Shown here: in pieces, positions 33,550 to 41,456 of the stretch
Layout of the letters: every line of letters begins with the position of its first letter
Position numbering within the stretch: position 1 is the stretch's first letter
Assembly: GCA_002070375.1 (NCBI GenBank)
Contig: MWDD01000017.1
Span: 1 to 51,258 of the forward strand
DNA from: a bacterium ADurb.Bin157
GTDB taxonomy: Bacteria; Muiribacteriota; Ozemobacteria; Ozemobacterales; Ozemobacteraceae
DNA: 51,258 nt
Direction: 5' to 3'
Position numbers and translations under genes: made by a program
Notes under the pieces: model-generated
Seen by the model: the letters and a program-made list of their open reading frames with translations, nothing else
What the model was told of the DNA's origin: nothing
The model's database searches: none

Positions 33550-34421
33550 GGCGTAATGATTTTTGCTTTCTCGGGTAAAATAGCAAATTGAAATGTTTTT
33601 TGGGGCTCAAACACTTCTCCGTCAAGCTGAAATGAAACAGCAGAATCTGCAACTATTTTCAAATTCGAACATTTGAATTCATAAGCATATTCGACTGGAA
33701 AAGCTCCCGCGCCTCTTGCATATTTAAGCAGCTTCATAAGAGTTTTAAGGGTTAGCCTTTTTAAAACTAAAACATCTAATAAGCTGTCGTCATAACGTGC
33801 TTTTGGAGCAAAGAACAAATCACCTCCATATCGCCGCATATTAGATATTATTGCAAATTCACCAATATATGGTTTTAAATTATCATCAGCGAAAATTTCC
33901 AGTTTTGGGGGCGAATAAGTTAATAATGTCTTTAGTGCCGACAAATGATAAGCATACTGACCGACCCTTGCTTTAAGAGGGCTACTGACATTTGCCGCAA
34001 CTTCTGCATCAAATCCCACTCCTGCTGCGAAAAGAAATTTTTTGTTATTGCAAACTCCCACATCTACATCTTTCACCGCCGCAGTTAAAATTGTTTTACA
34101 GGCCATTAATGTATTAAAAGGGATTCCAAGCTCTTTTGCAATAACATTTGCTGTTCCCCCGGGAACAATAGCAAAAAATTTATTTAAAGAAGCATTATTT
34201 ATATAGGTGAATATCGTTCCGTCACCGCCGCATAGAACCGGTATAACTTCAGAGTTTAAAGAAGCCGCTTTTGAAACTTCAATTGCATGCTCAAAAGTCT
34301 TTGTAAAAATAATTTTTGAGGGAAGAAATCTGTTTATATGCTCACATGCTTTTTCTAATTTTCCTATGTTTATGGTTCCTGAATTAGGATTTGCAATAAT
34401 TTCAATTCTTTTTAGAGTCAT
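33546..34421 (-). CDS. Diacylglycerol kinase-like lipid kinase (YegS/BmrU/DagK family)
   Basis: A 291-residue cytoplasmic or peripheral enzyme. Family motifs: IIANPNSGT (about 8-16), VLCGGDGTIFTYIN (about 62, nucleotide-binding GGDGT), FAIVPGGTANVIAKELGIP (about 83-101), FLFAAGVGFDAEVA (about 128) and a C-terminal QLDGEVFEP (about 268). Relatives phosphorylate diacylglycerol, undecaprenol or related lipids. It overlaps the metallo-beta-lactamase gene upstream and the DUF2953-like gene downstream, each by ATGA, so all three are co-translated. Confidence 0.85.
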   Translation of the reverse strand: MTLKRIEIIANPNSGTINIGKLEKACEHINRFLPSKIIFTKTFEHAIEVSKAASLNSEVIPVLCGGDGTIFTYINNASLNKFFAIVPGGTANVIAKELGIPFNTLMACKTILTAAVKDVDVGVCNNKKFLFAAGVGFDAEVAANVSSPLKARVGQYAYHLSALKTLLTYSPPKLEIFADDNLKPYIGEFAIISNMRRYGGDLFFAPKARYDDSLLDVLVLKRLTLKTLMKLLKYARGAGAFPVEYAYEFKCSNLKIVADSAVSFQLDGEVFEPQKTFQFAILPEKAKIITP

Positions 34422-35248
34422 GCCTTTACAGCCTTATAAACATTTTCTATTTCAATAATTCTGTATAAATTTCCGCCAAGGTCGTGTGGAAAAAATATGA
34501 TTGACTTTCTTTTCGAAGCATAGCGAAGTAGCCTCTTTCTTGCGGTAATTGTATTTAACGGATAAAGGTCAAAGGCTTCATGTCTGTCAGAATCCAGGTG
34601 AAATGAAGTTGGACAAATATCTCCTATATAAATAAAATTACTTTTTTCATCTTCAACTCGAACTATCTGATGGCCTTTGGTGTGCCCCCCCGTTACTTCA
34701 AGAAAAATGCCATCTGTAATTTCTATATTTCCGTTAACCAGCTTTAAACGACCTGTTTGCTGAAGAGGTAAAAAATCTTTTAAAGCATAGCTACTCTTAG
34801 AAATCTCATCGGGAGCTACCGCTGCCTGCCATTCTTCTACTTGTATAACAAAAACAGCATTTGCGAAAACCGGCAAAATATCATTCCCTGATATTTCTGT
34901 TACGCCGGCACAATGATCAAAATGCAGATGGGAAAACACCACATGAGTTATATCATCAGTAGTCAAGCCAAAATTGGCCAGTTTCTCTTCCATAGTTACA
35001 GAGGCAGAGAGACCCATTGCTTTTCTTTTACTTTCTCTTATCTTGGTTCCAAGCCCTGCGTCAATTAAAATATTAACATCTGAGCCTCTTATCAAAACCT
35101 GGTTTACTCCAAGACGAATACGATTTTTTTCATCAGGCGATGCAAATTTGCTCCACTCTTCTTTTTCTATACCTGCAAATGCAATTCCACCGTCAACAAG
35201 CATGCTTCCTTCATTTATAACATCGACAGAGTATTTGCCCAACAACAT
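34418..35248 (-). CDS. Metallo-beta-lactamase fold hydrolase
   Basis: A 276-residue cytoplasmic protein from the ATG at 35248, which has GGAG six bases before it and lies one base after the upstream stop; a longer frame to 35305 would overlap the DUF3084 gene by 56 bases. The metal motif is FSHLHFDHCAG (about 103-113), followed by HTKGHQIV (about 190) and YIGDICPTSFHLD (about 207), the glyoxalase II/lactonase-like subgroup. No signal peptide is seen. Substrate unknown. It lies in the LPS gene string. Confidence 0.82.
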   Translation of the reverse strand: MLLGKYSVDVINEGSMLVDGGIAFAGIEKEEWSKFASPDEKNRIRLGVNQVLIRGSDVNILIDAGLGTKIRESKRKAMGLSASVTMEEKLANFGLTTDDITHVVFSHLHFDHCAGVTEISGNDILPVFANAVFVIQVEEWQAAVAPDEISKSSYALKDFLPLQQTGRLKLVNGNIEITDGIFLEVTGGHTKGHQIVRVEDEKSNFIYIGDICPTSFHLDSDRHEAFDLYPLNTITARKRLLRYASKRKSIIFFPHDLGGNLYRIIEIENVYKAVKA

Positions 35249-35249
35249 A

Positions 35250-36275
35250 TTATTCTCCGCTTTGAATAGTGCTTTCGTCATCATCACCAAATCTGAACAA
35301 CACATTTAATGGCCCGATTGTATAGGTATCTTCTCCTACAAAAGCCGTAATTTTTACGAGACGATCCATAGTTTTTATCCTGTTTACCATATCATAAAAA
35401 GATATCATAGATTTATAAGACATGGTGCCAAATTGTCCTGTTAAAGGGTTTGAGATCATCCCCAATCCGACAACCTCATGATTTAAGGCTTCCATAAAAT
35501 TTTGCAAAGTTCTTGCAATAGCTTCTCTTTCAATTGTTCCGTCAATTTCTAATGATGCAATTTCTTGGTTTTTTTTAAATATTAAATTATTTGGCAAAAC
35601 CATGAACCTCACATTTCCCAGTTCTTCGCCGGCATTTAAATTTTCATCGGCAACAGCTCCCACAACCATATCCTGCGGGGCATTAGCAATAATCTCAGCC
35701 ATTGAATTTAGATGCTCTCTGTTTTCAGTAAAAAAATAAATTTCATCTTTTACCTTTATGTTTCTTCTTCGCACTTTTTCAGAAAGGCTTATGATGAAGG
35801 TTGTAAGTTCCTTCATCACTTCTTTTGGTTTATTACCGGATTTAATTAATGTCAAAGAAAGAGGCTCTCCCTTTCTGAAGACCACACTTTCGGTTTCCTT
35901 AATTCTGACTTGATAAGCTAGTGCTTCAACATCTTCTTGTAAAATTCGCTTTTCTGATTCCAAACCATTTTTTAAGTTGCTCAACCTTGATACTTCAAGC
36001 TGAATTTCATCTAAATTCTTTCTAAGTTCTTCTGTTTCCTCTCTTATTTTATCAAGAGAAAACAAAGCAATCCTAACATCTTCAGAAAGCACTGCCGAAA
36101 CCGTAAGCGTAAACAAAGTAATCAAAAATCCGGTGGCCACCGCCACAACAAGAGCAGTCCAACGAGGTCTCAACCCAAATACACTCAACCGTTTTTTACC
36201 TACCGCAGTTCCGATAGCATCTCCGACATATGCTATTGCACCGCTAACAAGCATCAAAACGATAATATAAGTCAT
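35250..36275 (-). CDS. DUF3084 membrane protein with coiled coil
   Basis: A 341-residue protein. Two N-terminal helices (about 2-18 and 40-65) flank GDAIGTAVGKKRLSVFGLRPRWTA, the DUF3084 signature. A coiled coil (about 75-125) and a large C-terminal domain follow; the first helices anchor it in the inner membrane. DUF3084 is known from cyanobacteria and related groups with unknown function. Its ATG overlaps the lptB stop by 4 bases, so it is translated with the LPS export ATPase, a hint (only positional) of a link to envelope assembly. Confidence 0.78.
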   Translation of the reverse strand: MTYIIVLMLVSGAIAYVGDAIGTAVGKKRLSVFGLRPRWTALVVAVATGFLITLFTLTVSAVLSEDVRIALFSLDKIREETEELRKNLDEIQLEVSRLSNLKNGLESEKRILQEDVEALAYQVRIKETESVVFRKGEPLSLTLIKSGNKPKEVMKELTTFIISLSEKVRRRNIKVKDEIYFFTENREHLNSMAEIIANAPQDMVVGAVADENLNAGEELGNVRFMVLPNNLIFKKNQEIASLEIDGTIEREAIARTLQNFMEALNHEVVGLGMISNPLTGQFGTMSYKSMISFYDMVNRIKTMDRLVKITAFVGEDTYTIGPLNVLFRFGDDDESTIQSGE

Positions 36276-37090
36276 TCTGTTAATTTCTCCACTTGATCAA
36301 GTTGAAATCTGTCACCCAAATAAAATTTTCTGGCAGTTTCATTAGTTGCCACCTCTTGAGCAGAGCCCGATACAAGTATTTTTCCGTTACTCATAATGTA
36401 TGCCCTATCAACAATTGCAAGAGTTTCTCTGACATTATGGTCTGTTATGAGCAACCCTAAACCCTTTTTTTGAAGTTTAATTACAATGCTTTGAATATCT
36501 TGAACAGCAATCGGGTCAACTCCTGCAAAAGGTTCGTCCAACAGAATAAAACTAGGTTCAGCAGCCAATGCTCGTGCGATTTCTACGCGGCGACGCTCTC
36601 CTCCGGAGAGAGAATAACCCAAACTATTCGAAAGTCGGCCTATATCTAAGTCGGTTAAAAGCATATCAAGACGTTCTTTTTTTTCTTTGTGGCTTATATT
36701 TATTCCTTCTAATATAAGCCAAATATTTTCTTTCACAGTAAGCTTGCGAAAAACACTTGCCTCTTGAGGCAAATAACCGACACCAATCCTAGCCCGTTGG
36801 TACATTGCCTTTTTGGTAATATCTTTGTCATTATAAAAAACTTTTCCGCTGTCCGGTTTGACTAAGCCGACAACCATATAAAAAGTTGTGGTTTTACCCG
36901 CGCCGTTTGGCCCTAACAAGCCCACAATTTCACCCTTTTTAATATCAAGCGAAACATTGTTGACAACTTGTCGTCCCTTATACGATTTGCAAACAGAGCC
37001 TACAGTTATTGTATCAACATTTTTTTGAATAATGTCGCTTTTCAAGTTTGTTTCATTATTGTTCGGCAAAATCGCTTCTAAATTATTCAT
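36272..37090 (-). CDS. lptB: LPS export ABC transporter ATP-binding protein LptB
   Basis: A 272-residue ATPase from the ATG at 37090, behind GAGGAAGAAG. The frame runs open to 37288, but that extension lies within the lptA-like coding region in another frame. Motifs: Walker A GLLGPNGAGKTTTF, Q-loop region GYLPQEASVFRKLTV, signature LSGGERRRVEIARALA, Walker B FILLDEPFAGVDPIAV and switch His ITDHNVRE. The wording of the last two blocks is specific to LptB rather than other ABC ATPases. It powers LPS transport from the inner membrane with LptFG (not in the window), LptC and LptA. Overlaps the lptA-like gene by 8 bases. Confidence 0.93.
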   Translation of the reverse strand: MNNLEAILPNNNETNLKSDIIQKNVDTITVGSVCKSYKGRQVVNNVSLDIKKGEIVGLLGPNGAGKTTTFYMVVGLVKPDSGKVFYNDKDITKKAMYQRARIGVGYLPQEASVFRKLTVKENIWLILEGINISHKEKKERLDMLLTDLDIGRLSNSLGYSLSGGERRRVEIARALAAEPSFILLDEPFAGVDPIAVQDIQSIVIKLQKKGLGLLITDHNVRETLAIVDRAYIMSNGKILVSGSAQEVATNETARKFYLGDRFQLDQVEKLTE

Positions 37091-38075
37091 CTTCTTCCTC
37101 ATAGTCTTCTTCGGAATCTTCGGAACTATCGAAGCTGTCATCTTCGTCTTCTGATTTTTCGCCATCGACTGAATTAGTTTTTGATTTCTTATTCTTTTTA
37201 TCTTTTGAATCTTTATCTTTCTTTCCGCTGCCACTACCGGGATACACAGTTGCATGAACATTTCCGACTGCAATACTGCGCTCTTCATTCGGGTAATATA
37301 TTATTTTATTTGCGAATAACTCTGAAACTTGTTTTCCGTTACCGGTTTTATCTTTTGTAGTTTGATAAGCATGAGCATGCCCCACAATAATCATCCTGTT
37401 CTCAGCATTTAAATATATTGCTTTGTCTCCGGTTGCCCGAAGAGTATCAGTTAGTATTTCAACATTGTTTCTTGCTATTGCCTTGTCTTCACCCGAAAAC
37501 ATTTCTAATATTTCGCATCTTAAATCTGAAACAGGTTTTTTTTCATTTTCTGCGGCCTCTTCCTCTGTTTCACCTGCCCTAAAATCAACTTCTATAAGCC
37601 GAACGTTTCCTTTGGCCAAAAACCTATTTTCTTTTTGAAAAGCTTCAATTTCGTTACAAGTCAAAATAATTCTTGATTTTTTTGTTTCACTTCTTCCTGT
37701 TTCAGCATTAGTAGAAACTCTTTCCATTATTCTGACAAGTTTTGGGTTTCCTCGGGCAAGAATTCTGTCCTCTCTGATGTAGGCTTCGAGATAATCAGAC
37801 GAAAGAACTGACCCCGGTTGAGTTACCTTAACATTTTCAATAGCTTTAACTATTTCGAGATCTCTGTCATAAATTCCGCGTTCTGCTGTCATCACAGAAT
37901 CTTTATTTTCTGCTCTTACCCCCCCTCTTGCAACATAAATGTTTTTAAAAAGGGTCATCAACTTGCTCGTAATCACCATATCGCCTGCCGCAACAGTAGT
38001 TTCAGCTCCAACGCAATTAGACATAAAACAAAAAGCTACTGTTGCAAATAATATAACAGCTTTTTTTACAATCAT
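37083..38075 (-). CDS. lptA: LptA/OstA-like periplasmic LPS bridge protein
   Basis: A 330-residue secreted protein with a signal peptide (about residues 1-24). The beta-jellyroll repeat of the LptA/OstA family is seen several times: ITSKLMTLFKNIYVARGGVRAE (about 35), DYLEAYIREDRILARGNPKL (about 93), LTCNEIEAFQKENRFLAKGNVRLIEVD (about 130) and DKAIYLNAENRMIIVGHAHAY (about 215). The C-terminal 50 residues are a Lys/Ser then Asp/Glu-rich tail, which is longer and more acidic than usual. At about double the size of E. coli LptA, it may span the periplasm with fewer copies. It overlaps lptC (ATGA) and lptB. Confidence 0.82.
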   Translation of the reverse strand: MIVKKAVILFATVAFCFMSNCVGAETTVAAGDMVITSKLMTLFKNIYVARGGVRAENKDSVMTAERGIYDRDLEIVKAIENVKVTQPGSVLSSDYLEAYIREDRILARGNPKLVRIMERVSTNAETGRSETKKSRIILTCNEIEAFQKENRFLAKGNVRLIEVDFRAGETEEEAAENEKKPVSDLRCEILEMFSGEDKAIARNNVEILTDTLRATGDKAIYLNAENRMIIVGHAHAYQTTKDKTGNGKQVSELFANKIIYYPNEERSIAVGNVHATVYPGSGSGKKDKDSKDKKNKKSKTNSVDGEKSEDEDDSFDSSEDSEEDYEEEDE

Positions 38076-38755
38076 TTTTCTACTCCGGATTTATTTTTGT
38101 CTTCTTTTCGAATTTCTAACTTATTCTGAAGTATGTTTTCGATCGGTGGTGCAACAGGCAATGTTCCCATAAACATATTATGCTCTTCTTTTTCATCAGT
38201 CTTTTTTTCTTTTTGGTCATTCCAGATCCTTATAACAACTTGCTGATTTATTTTTAATTCTTGTGTTTCAGTAAAATAAGACATTCCCAAGCCAGTTACC
38301 ACTATTTTATCTTTAAATGCGGTAATAGGCTTTTGCGTATGCATTTCTTTTCTATTTATATAATAACGCATTTCTTCGGTTCTAAATCTTTCATCATCAC
38401 TGTTCCAAAGCCTAACGTCACCCCAAAATTTTGCTTCAAAGGGAGTCTTTAGAGCTTTTTCAGAAATCAATCTGCCTGTCCAGGTTGCAACATTCTCTTT
38501 GAACATCATCACTCGCACATTATTAGCTTCCATGTTGTTCTGATTATCGTCCATTTCACAGGTGTCTGCGTATAATCTTGCGCTCTCAAACCCTTTGTCA
38601 ATCTGGCTAAAGTTCACATCATTAAGCACCATACGATGCTTAATATACTCTGCTTTAATACCTTCTTCCAAATCGTCATCCCACAATATTAAAACAATAA
38701 AAGCCACAAGTAAAACAGACCAAAACCAAAAACTTAAGAGGATATTCTTTATCAT
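38072..38755 (-). CDS. lptC: LPS export protein LptC-like
   Basis: A 227-residue protein with one N-terminal helix (about residues 5-25) and a periplasmic beta domain typical of LptC (YIKHRMVLNDVNFSQID near 37, ARLYADTCEMDDNQNNMEANNV near 58, then repeated RF/AKFWGDVRL and MRYYINRKEM strands). LptC docks on LptFG and passes LPS to LptA. Order lptC-lptA-lptB after kdsC is the classic arrangement, which supports the call. The ATG shares a base with the acyltransferase stop (TGATG). Confidence 0.82.
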   Translation of the reverse strand: MIKNILLSFWFWSVLLVAFIVLILWDDDLEEGIKAEYIKHRMVLNDVNFSQIDKGFESARLYADTCEMDDNQNNMEANNVRVMMFKENVATWTGRLISEKALKTPFEAKFWGDVRLWNSDDERFRTEEMRYYINRKEMHTQKPITAFKDKIVVTGLGMSYFTETQELKINQQVVIRIWNDQKEKKTDEKEEHNMFMGTLPVAPPIENILQNKLEIRKEDKNKSGVEK

Positions 38756-39636
38756 CAGGCTTTACCCAATTCGGCAAATTGATAGCGTTCATGAAACCAA
38801 CACCAAAATTGCGGTTTATTTCTGAATGCTTTTTCATAACAAATCGCGTATTTTTGTATTCTTTGCTTCATTGTCTCATCTTTAGCCCATTTTAAGGGTT
38901 CTTCAAAACGTATAATCATATTTCCCTGAGTTGAGCGTTCGATAAATGTTGGCACAACAGGCGCTCCGCTTCTTACCGACAAAACGACCGGAGTGCTGTA
39001 AAAAGAAGCCTTTTTGCCAAAAAATTCAACCTGATACCCGTGCTCTCGAGCATTTAAATCGGTTAAAAGTCCTAAAGCTCCTCCTGATTTTAGTATAGAT
39101 AACGCGTCTGTTACAGTATCACTCATAAGCACTTTAACTCCGCGTTTTTCACGATAACTGTTCATAAGCTCTGTCATTTGGTTGACAGCCTGTGCACGTG
39201 CGACAACAATTAAAGGCAACCCCATTTTAACCAGCTCATAACCCAATAGTTCCCAGTTGCAATAATGAGCTGTCAAAATTATTATTCCTCTTTTCAAGTC
39301 AAGAGCACGCTTTAAATGCTCTTTACCAACTACAGTTACAAAATCTTTTTTAGCTTCGACCAATTTTTCGTAAAACAAAACTTCCAATATGGTCAGGACC
39401 TGATTCTCCAGCATTTTTTTCAAAATAGTATTTTTCTTTTGAGCAAATTCTTCAGGCAAAAGCTTTTCGGCCCTCAAAAGTTCCTTCTTCCAAAAAACCG
39501 AAAAAATCTTAATCAATAAAAGCTTTAGTTTTGGTAAAACTTTTACAGGCAGAGCCTCTATTCCGCTCAAAAGAGCTCTTAGCAAATAATACCTAAATAT
39601 TCGTTTATATTTTTTATATTCATCTATCATTAGCAT
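38755..39636 (-). CDS. LpxL/HtrB-family lipid A acyltransferase
   Basis: A 293-residue protein with an N-terminal hydrophobic patch (about 15-45) and the family's catalytic motif as HYCNWELLG (about 122-130; His and Glu as in HxxxxE). Further landmarks: VNQMTELMNSYREKRGV (about 155), GALGLLTDLNAREHG (about 188) and VPTFIERS (about 230). It adds a secondary acyl chain to lipid A or a precursor, on the inner membrane. Two close ATGs (39636 and 39630, the latter as TAATG with kdsC) are possible. Confidence 0.85.
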   Translation of the reverse strand: MLMIDEYKKYKRIFRYYLLRALLSGIEALPVKVLPKLKLLLIKIFSVFWKKELLRAEKLLPEEFAQKKNTILKKMLENQVLTILEVLFYEKLVEAKKDFVTVVGKEHLKRALDLKRGIIILTAHYCNWELLGYELVKMGLPLIVVARAQAVNQMTELMNSYREKRGVKVLMSDTVTDALSILKSGGALGLLTDLNAREHGYQVEFFGKKASFYSTPVVLSVRSGAPVVPTFIERSTQGNMIIRFEEPLKWAKDETMKQRIQKYAICYEKAFRNKPQFWCWFHERYQFAELGKA

Positions 39637-40178
39637 CTAATATAGTTTTCAAAAATAACCTTTTCTAGCAAATCTTGATGAGCTAAAATTATATCTACAA
39701 CCTCGCGAATCACACCTTCACCGCCCGCAGAAGATAAAATGTAATCTGCATAAGGTCTTATGGAGACATGATGATTTGCAGGAACAAAAAATAAACCGAC
39801 TTTTATACCAACAGGCAAATCATTTACATCGTCCCCGATATAAGCAATCTCATCAGCGGCCAAACCACGTCTTTTCATGATTTCTGCCAAAACTTCATCT
39901 TTTTTTGCAATTTTTTGATGCAATTCTTCAAACTTTAGCTCTAACGCTCTTTTTTCAAGGGCTTCAGAGGCTCTTCCGGTTATACATCCGGCAATTAAAC
40001 CGGCATCATGCCATAATTTAATACCCATTCCGTCAACGGTGGAAAAAAATTTCATTTCAAGTCCATTACTGCCTAAAACGATTCTTCCGTCTGTTAAGAC
40101 ACCGTCGCAATCAAACAAAAGAAGTTTAATTTTTTTACAGCTTTGCGAAAAATTTCTAATCTGTTTTGAGAAATTCAT
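39630..40178 (-). CDS. kdsC: KDO-8-phosphate phosphatase KdsC (HAD family)
   Basis: A 182-residue cytoplasmic enzyme that removes phosphate from KDO-8-P in the KDO pathway of LPS core. Motifs: LLLFDCDGVLTDGRI (about 18-32, catalytic Asp), ITGRASEALEKRA (about 68), a Lys in HQKIAKKDEVLAEI (about 88) and IGDDVNDLPVGIKVG (about 116). Size and sequence match KdsC well. First gene of the LPS string. I found no confident promoter ahead of it. Confidence 0.9.
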   Translation of the reverse strand: MNFSKQIRNFSQSCKKIKLLLFDCDGVLTDGRIVLGSNGLEMKFFSTVDGMGIKLWHDAGLIAGCITGRASEALEKRALELKFEELHQKIAKKDEVLAEIMKRRGLAADEIAYIGDDVNDLPVGIKVGLFFVPANHHVSIRPYADYILSSAGGEGVIREVVDIILAHQDLLEKVIFENYIRC

Positions 40179-40262
40179 TAAGAACGTTCCTTTATAGAAT
40201 TGATACAGAATATCATATAAAAGAGAAAAATTTAACAGTTTATTTTGCCAAAGTTTTTTTCC

Positions 40263-40292
40263 TTGCCTTAAAAGTCAATTCGTGATTATAAT
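40263..40292 (+). promoter_or_regulatory. ilvE promoter
   Basis: TTGCCT (40263-40268), 18-base spacer, perfect TATAAT (40287-40292). The transcript would start near 40299 and have a leader of about 50 bases. Confidence 0.6.
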
Positions 40293-40295
40293 CAC
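40282..40295. promoter_or_regulatory. Perfect 14-bp palindrome over the ilvE -10 box (operator candidate)
   Basis: GTGATTATAATCAC is a perfect inverted repeat centred between 40288 and 40289, on top of the -10 box. A dimeric repressor bound here would block polymerase. No regulator gene is adjacent. Confidence 0.4.
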
Positions 40296-40303
40296 TAACA
40301 AAC

Positions 40304-40320
40304 GGTGTACTTGTTACACC
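40304..40320 (+). promoter_or_regulatory. Hairpin in the ilvE leader
   Basis: GGTGTA (40304-40309) pairs with TACACC (40315-40320) over a 5-base loop, close to the predicted 5' end of the message. It may protect the transcript end. It is not followed by a T run, so it is not a terminator. Confidence 0.35.
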
Positions 40321-40349
40321 CTAAAAATAGGTCGGAGGAAAGGCATAAA

Positions 40350-41456
40350 ATGAGAATTAAGTTTCAGCAGTTACCCGAGCAAAATCTAAAACCACTTTTT
40401 GAAGACAGCAACACTCTTGGATTCTGTAAATATTTTACAGATTACATGTTTACAATGAATTATACGGAAGAAGACGGATGGCACAGTCCAACCATCAAAC
40501 CGTTCACTTCTTTTGAAGTAGCTCCTTCGTCTTTGGTTTTGCACTATGCTCAGGAAATTTTTGAAGGCTTAAAGGCCTTTAAAGGGGTAGACGGGAAAAT
40601 TAGACTTTTTAGACCGGACATGAATGCAAAGCGTTTTAACAGATCAGCAGAAAGACTTTGCATGCCTAATTTTTTGGAAAATGATTTTTTGGAAAGCATA
40701 CATGCCCTAGTGTACACCGAGCAGCGCTGGATCCCGTCTAACAAAGGGACAGCCCTATATATTCGCCCATTTATGTTTGCAACTGACGAAACACTTGGTG
40801 TAAGAGCTTCTTCAGCATATACTTACTGCTTAATTCTTAGTCCTGTTGGTCCCTACTACCAAGAAGGATTTAACCCGGTAAGCCTTTTTGTTTCAAGTGA
40901 CTTTACAAGAGCCGGCAAAGGCGGCCTTGGAGAAGCCAAAACAGGCGCTAATTATGCGGCGAGTTTGTTAGCAGGCAAAATGGCACGACAACAAGGATGC
41001 GCACAAGTTTTATGGCTTGACGGCGCAGAACATCGTTTTATCGAAGAAGTCGGCGCAATGAACATTTTCTTTGTTTTCGACGAAAAAACCCTTGTCACTC
41101 CGGTACTTAATGGAAGCATACTTCCCGGCGTAACACGAGACAGCGTTTTAAAACTCGGCGAATCACTGGGTTACAAAGTTGTTGAAAGACAAATTTCAAT
41201 CGATGAAGTTATTGGGGGAATTACAACAGGTTCTATCACTGAAGTGTTTGGAACCGGAACAGCTGCGAGTATATCACCGGTAGGCAGCCTTAAATATCTC
41301 GATGCAGACTATATTGTTAACAGCAGAAAGGTTGGCCCCGTAAGCCAAAATCTGTATGACAATTTGTTGAAAATTCAATATGGCGAAATTCCGGAACCAT
41401 TCCCGGGCTGGACAGTTGAATTAGAAGGCCCTGAAGACAAGGCTCTTTCAATTTGA
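40350..41456 (+). CDS. ilvE: Branched-chain amino acid aminotransferase
   Basis: A 368-residue PLP enzyme of class IV that transfers the amino group to and from Leu, Ile and Val. The start is the ATG at 40350, led by GGAGGAAAGG (40334-40343); a GTG at 40305 also opens the frame. Family landmarks: LHYAQEIFEGLKAFKG (about 66), RLCMPNFLENDFLESI (about 98), the PLP lysine in GEAKTGANYAASLLAG (about 194) and the active-site loop FIEEVGAMNIFFVF (about 230). It is the longer, eukaryote/Gram-positive-like form. The stop overlaps the likely TTG start of cysQ. Confidence 0.93.
   Translation: MRIKFQQLPEQNLKPLFEDSNTLGFCKYFTDYMFTMNYTEEDGWHSPTIKPFTSFEVAPSSLVLHYAQEIFEGLKAFKGVDGKIRLFRPDMNAKRFNRSAERLCMPNFLENDFLESIHALVYTEQRWIPSNKGTALYIRPFMFATDETLGVRASSAYTYCLILSPVGPYYQEGFNPVSLFVSSDFTRAGKGGLGEAKTGANYAASLLAGKMARQQGCAQVLWLDGAEHRFIEEVGAMNIFFVFDEKTLVTPVLNGSILPGVTRDSVLKLGESLGYKVVERQISIDEVIGGITTGSITEVFGTGTAASISPVGSLKYLDADYIVNSRKVGPVSQNLYDNLLKIQYGEIPEPFPGWTVELEGPEDKALSI

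Noticed and set aside
37091..37288. N-terminal extension of LptB
   Set aside because: The extension is read from lptA-like coding sequence in another frame; the first 66 residues look unlike any LptB and a good start lies at 37090.
40305..40349. ilvE start at GTG 40305 or a leader peptide
   Set aside because: It lies in the hairpin just after the predicted transcript start and has no ribosome site; the ATG at 40350 has a strong one. No run of Leu, Ile or Val codons typical of attenuators was seen.
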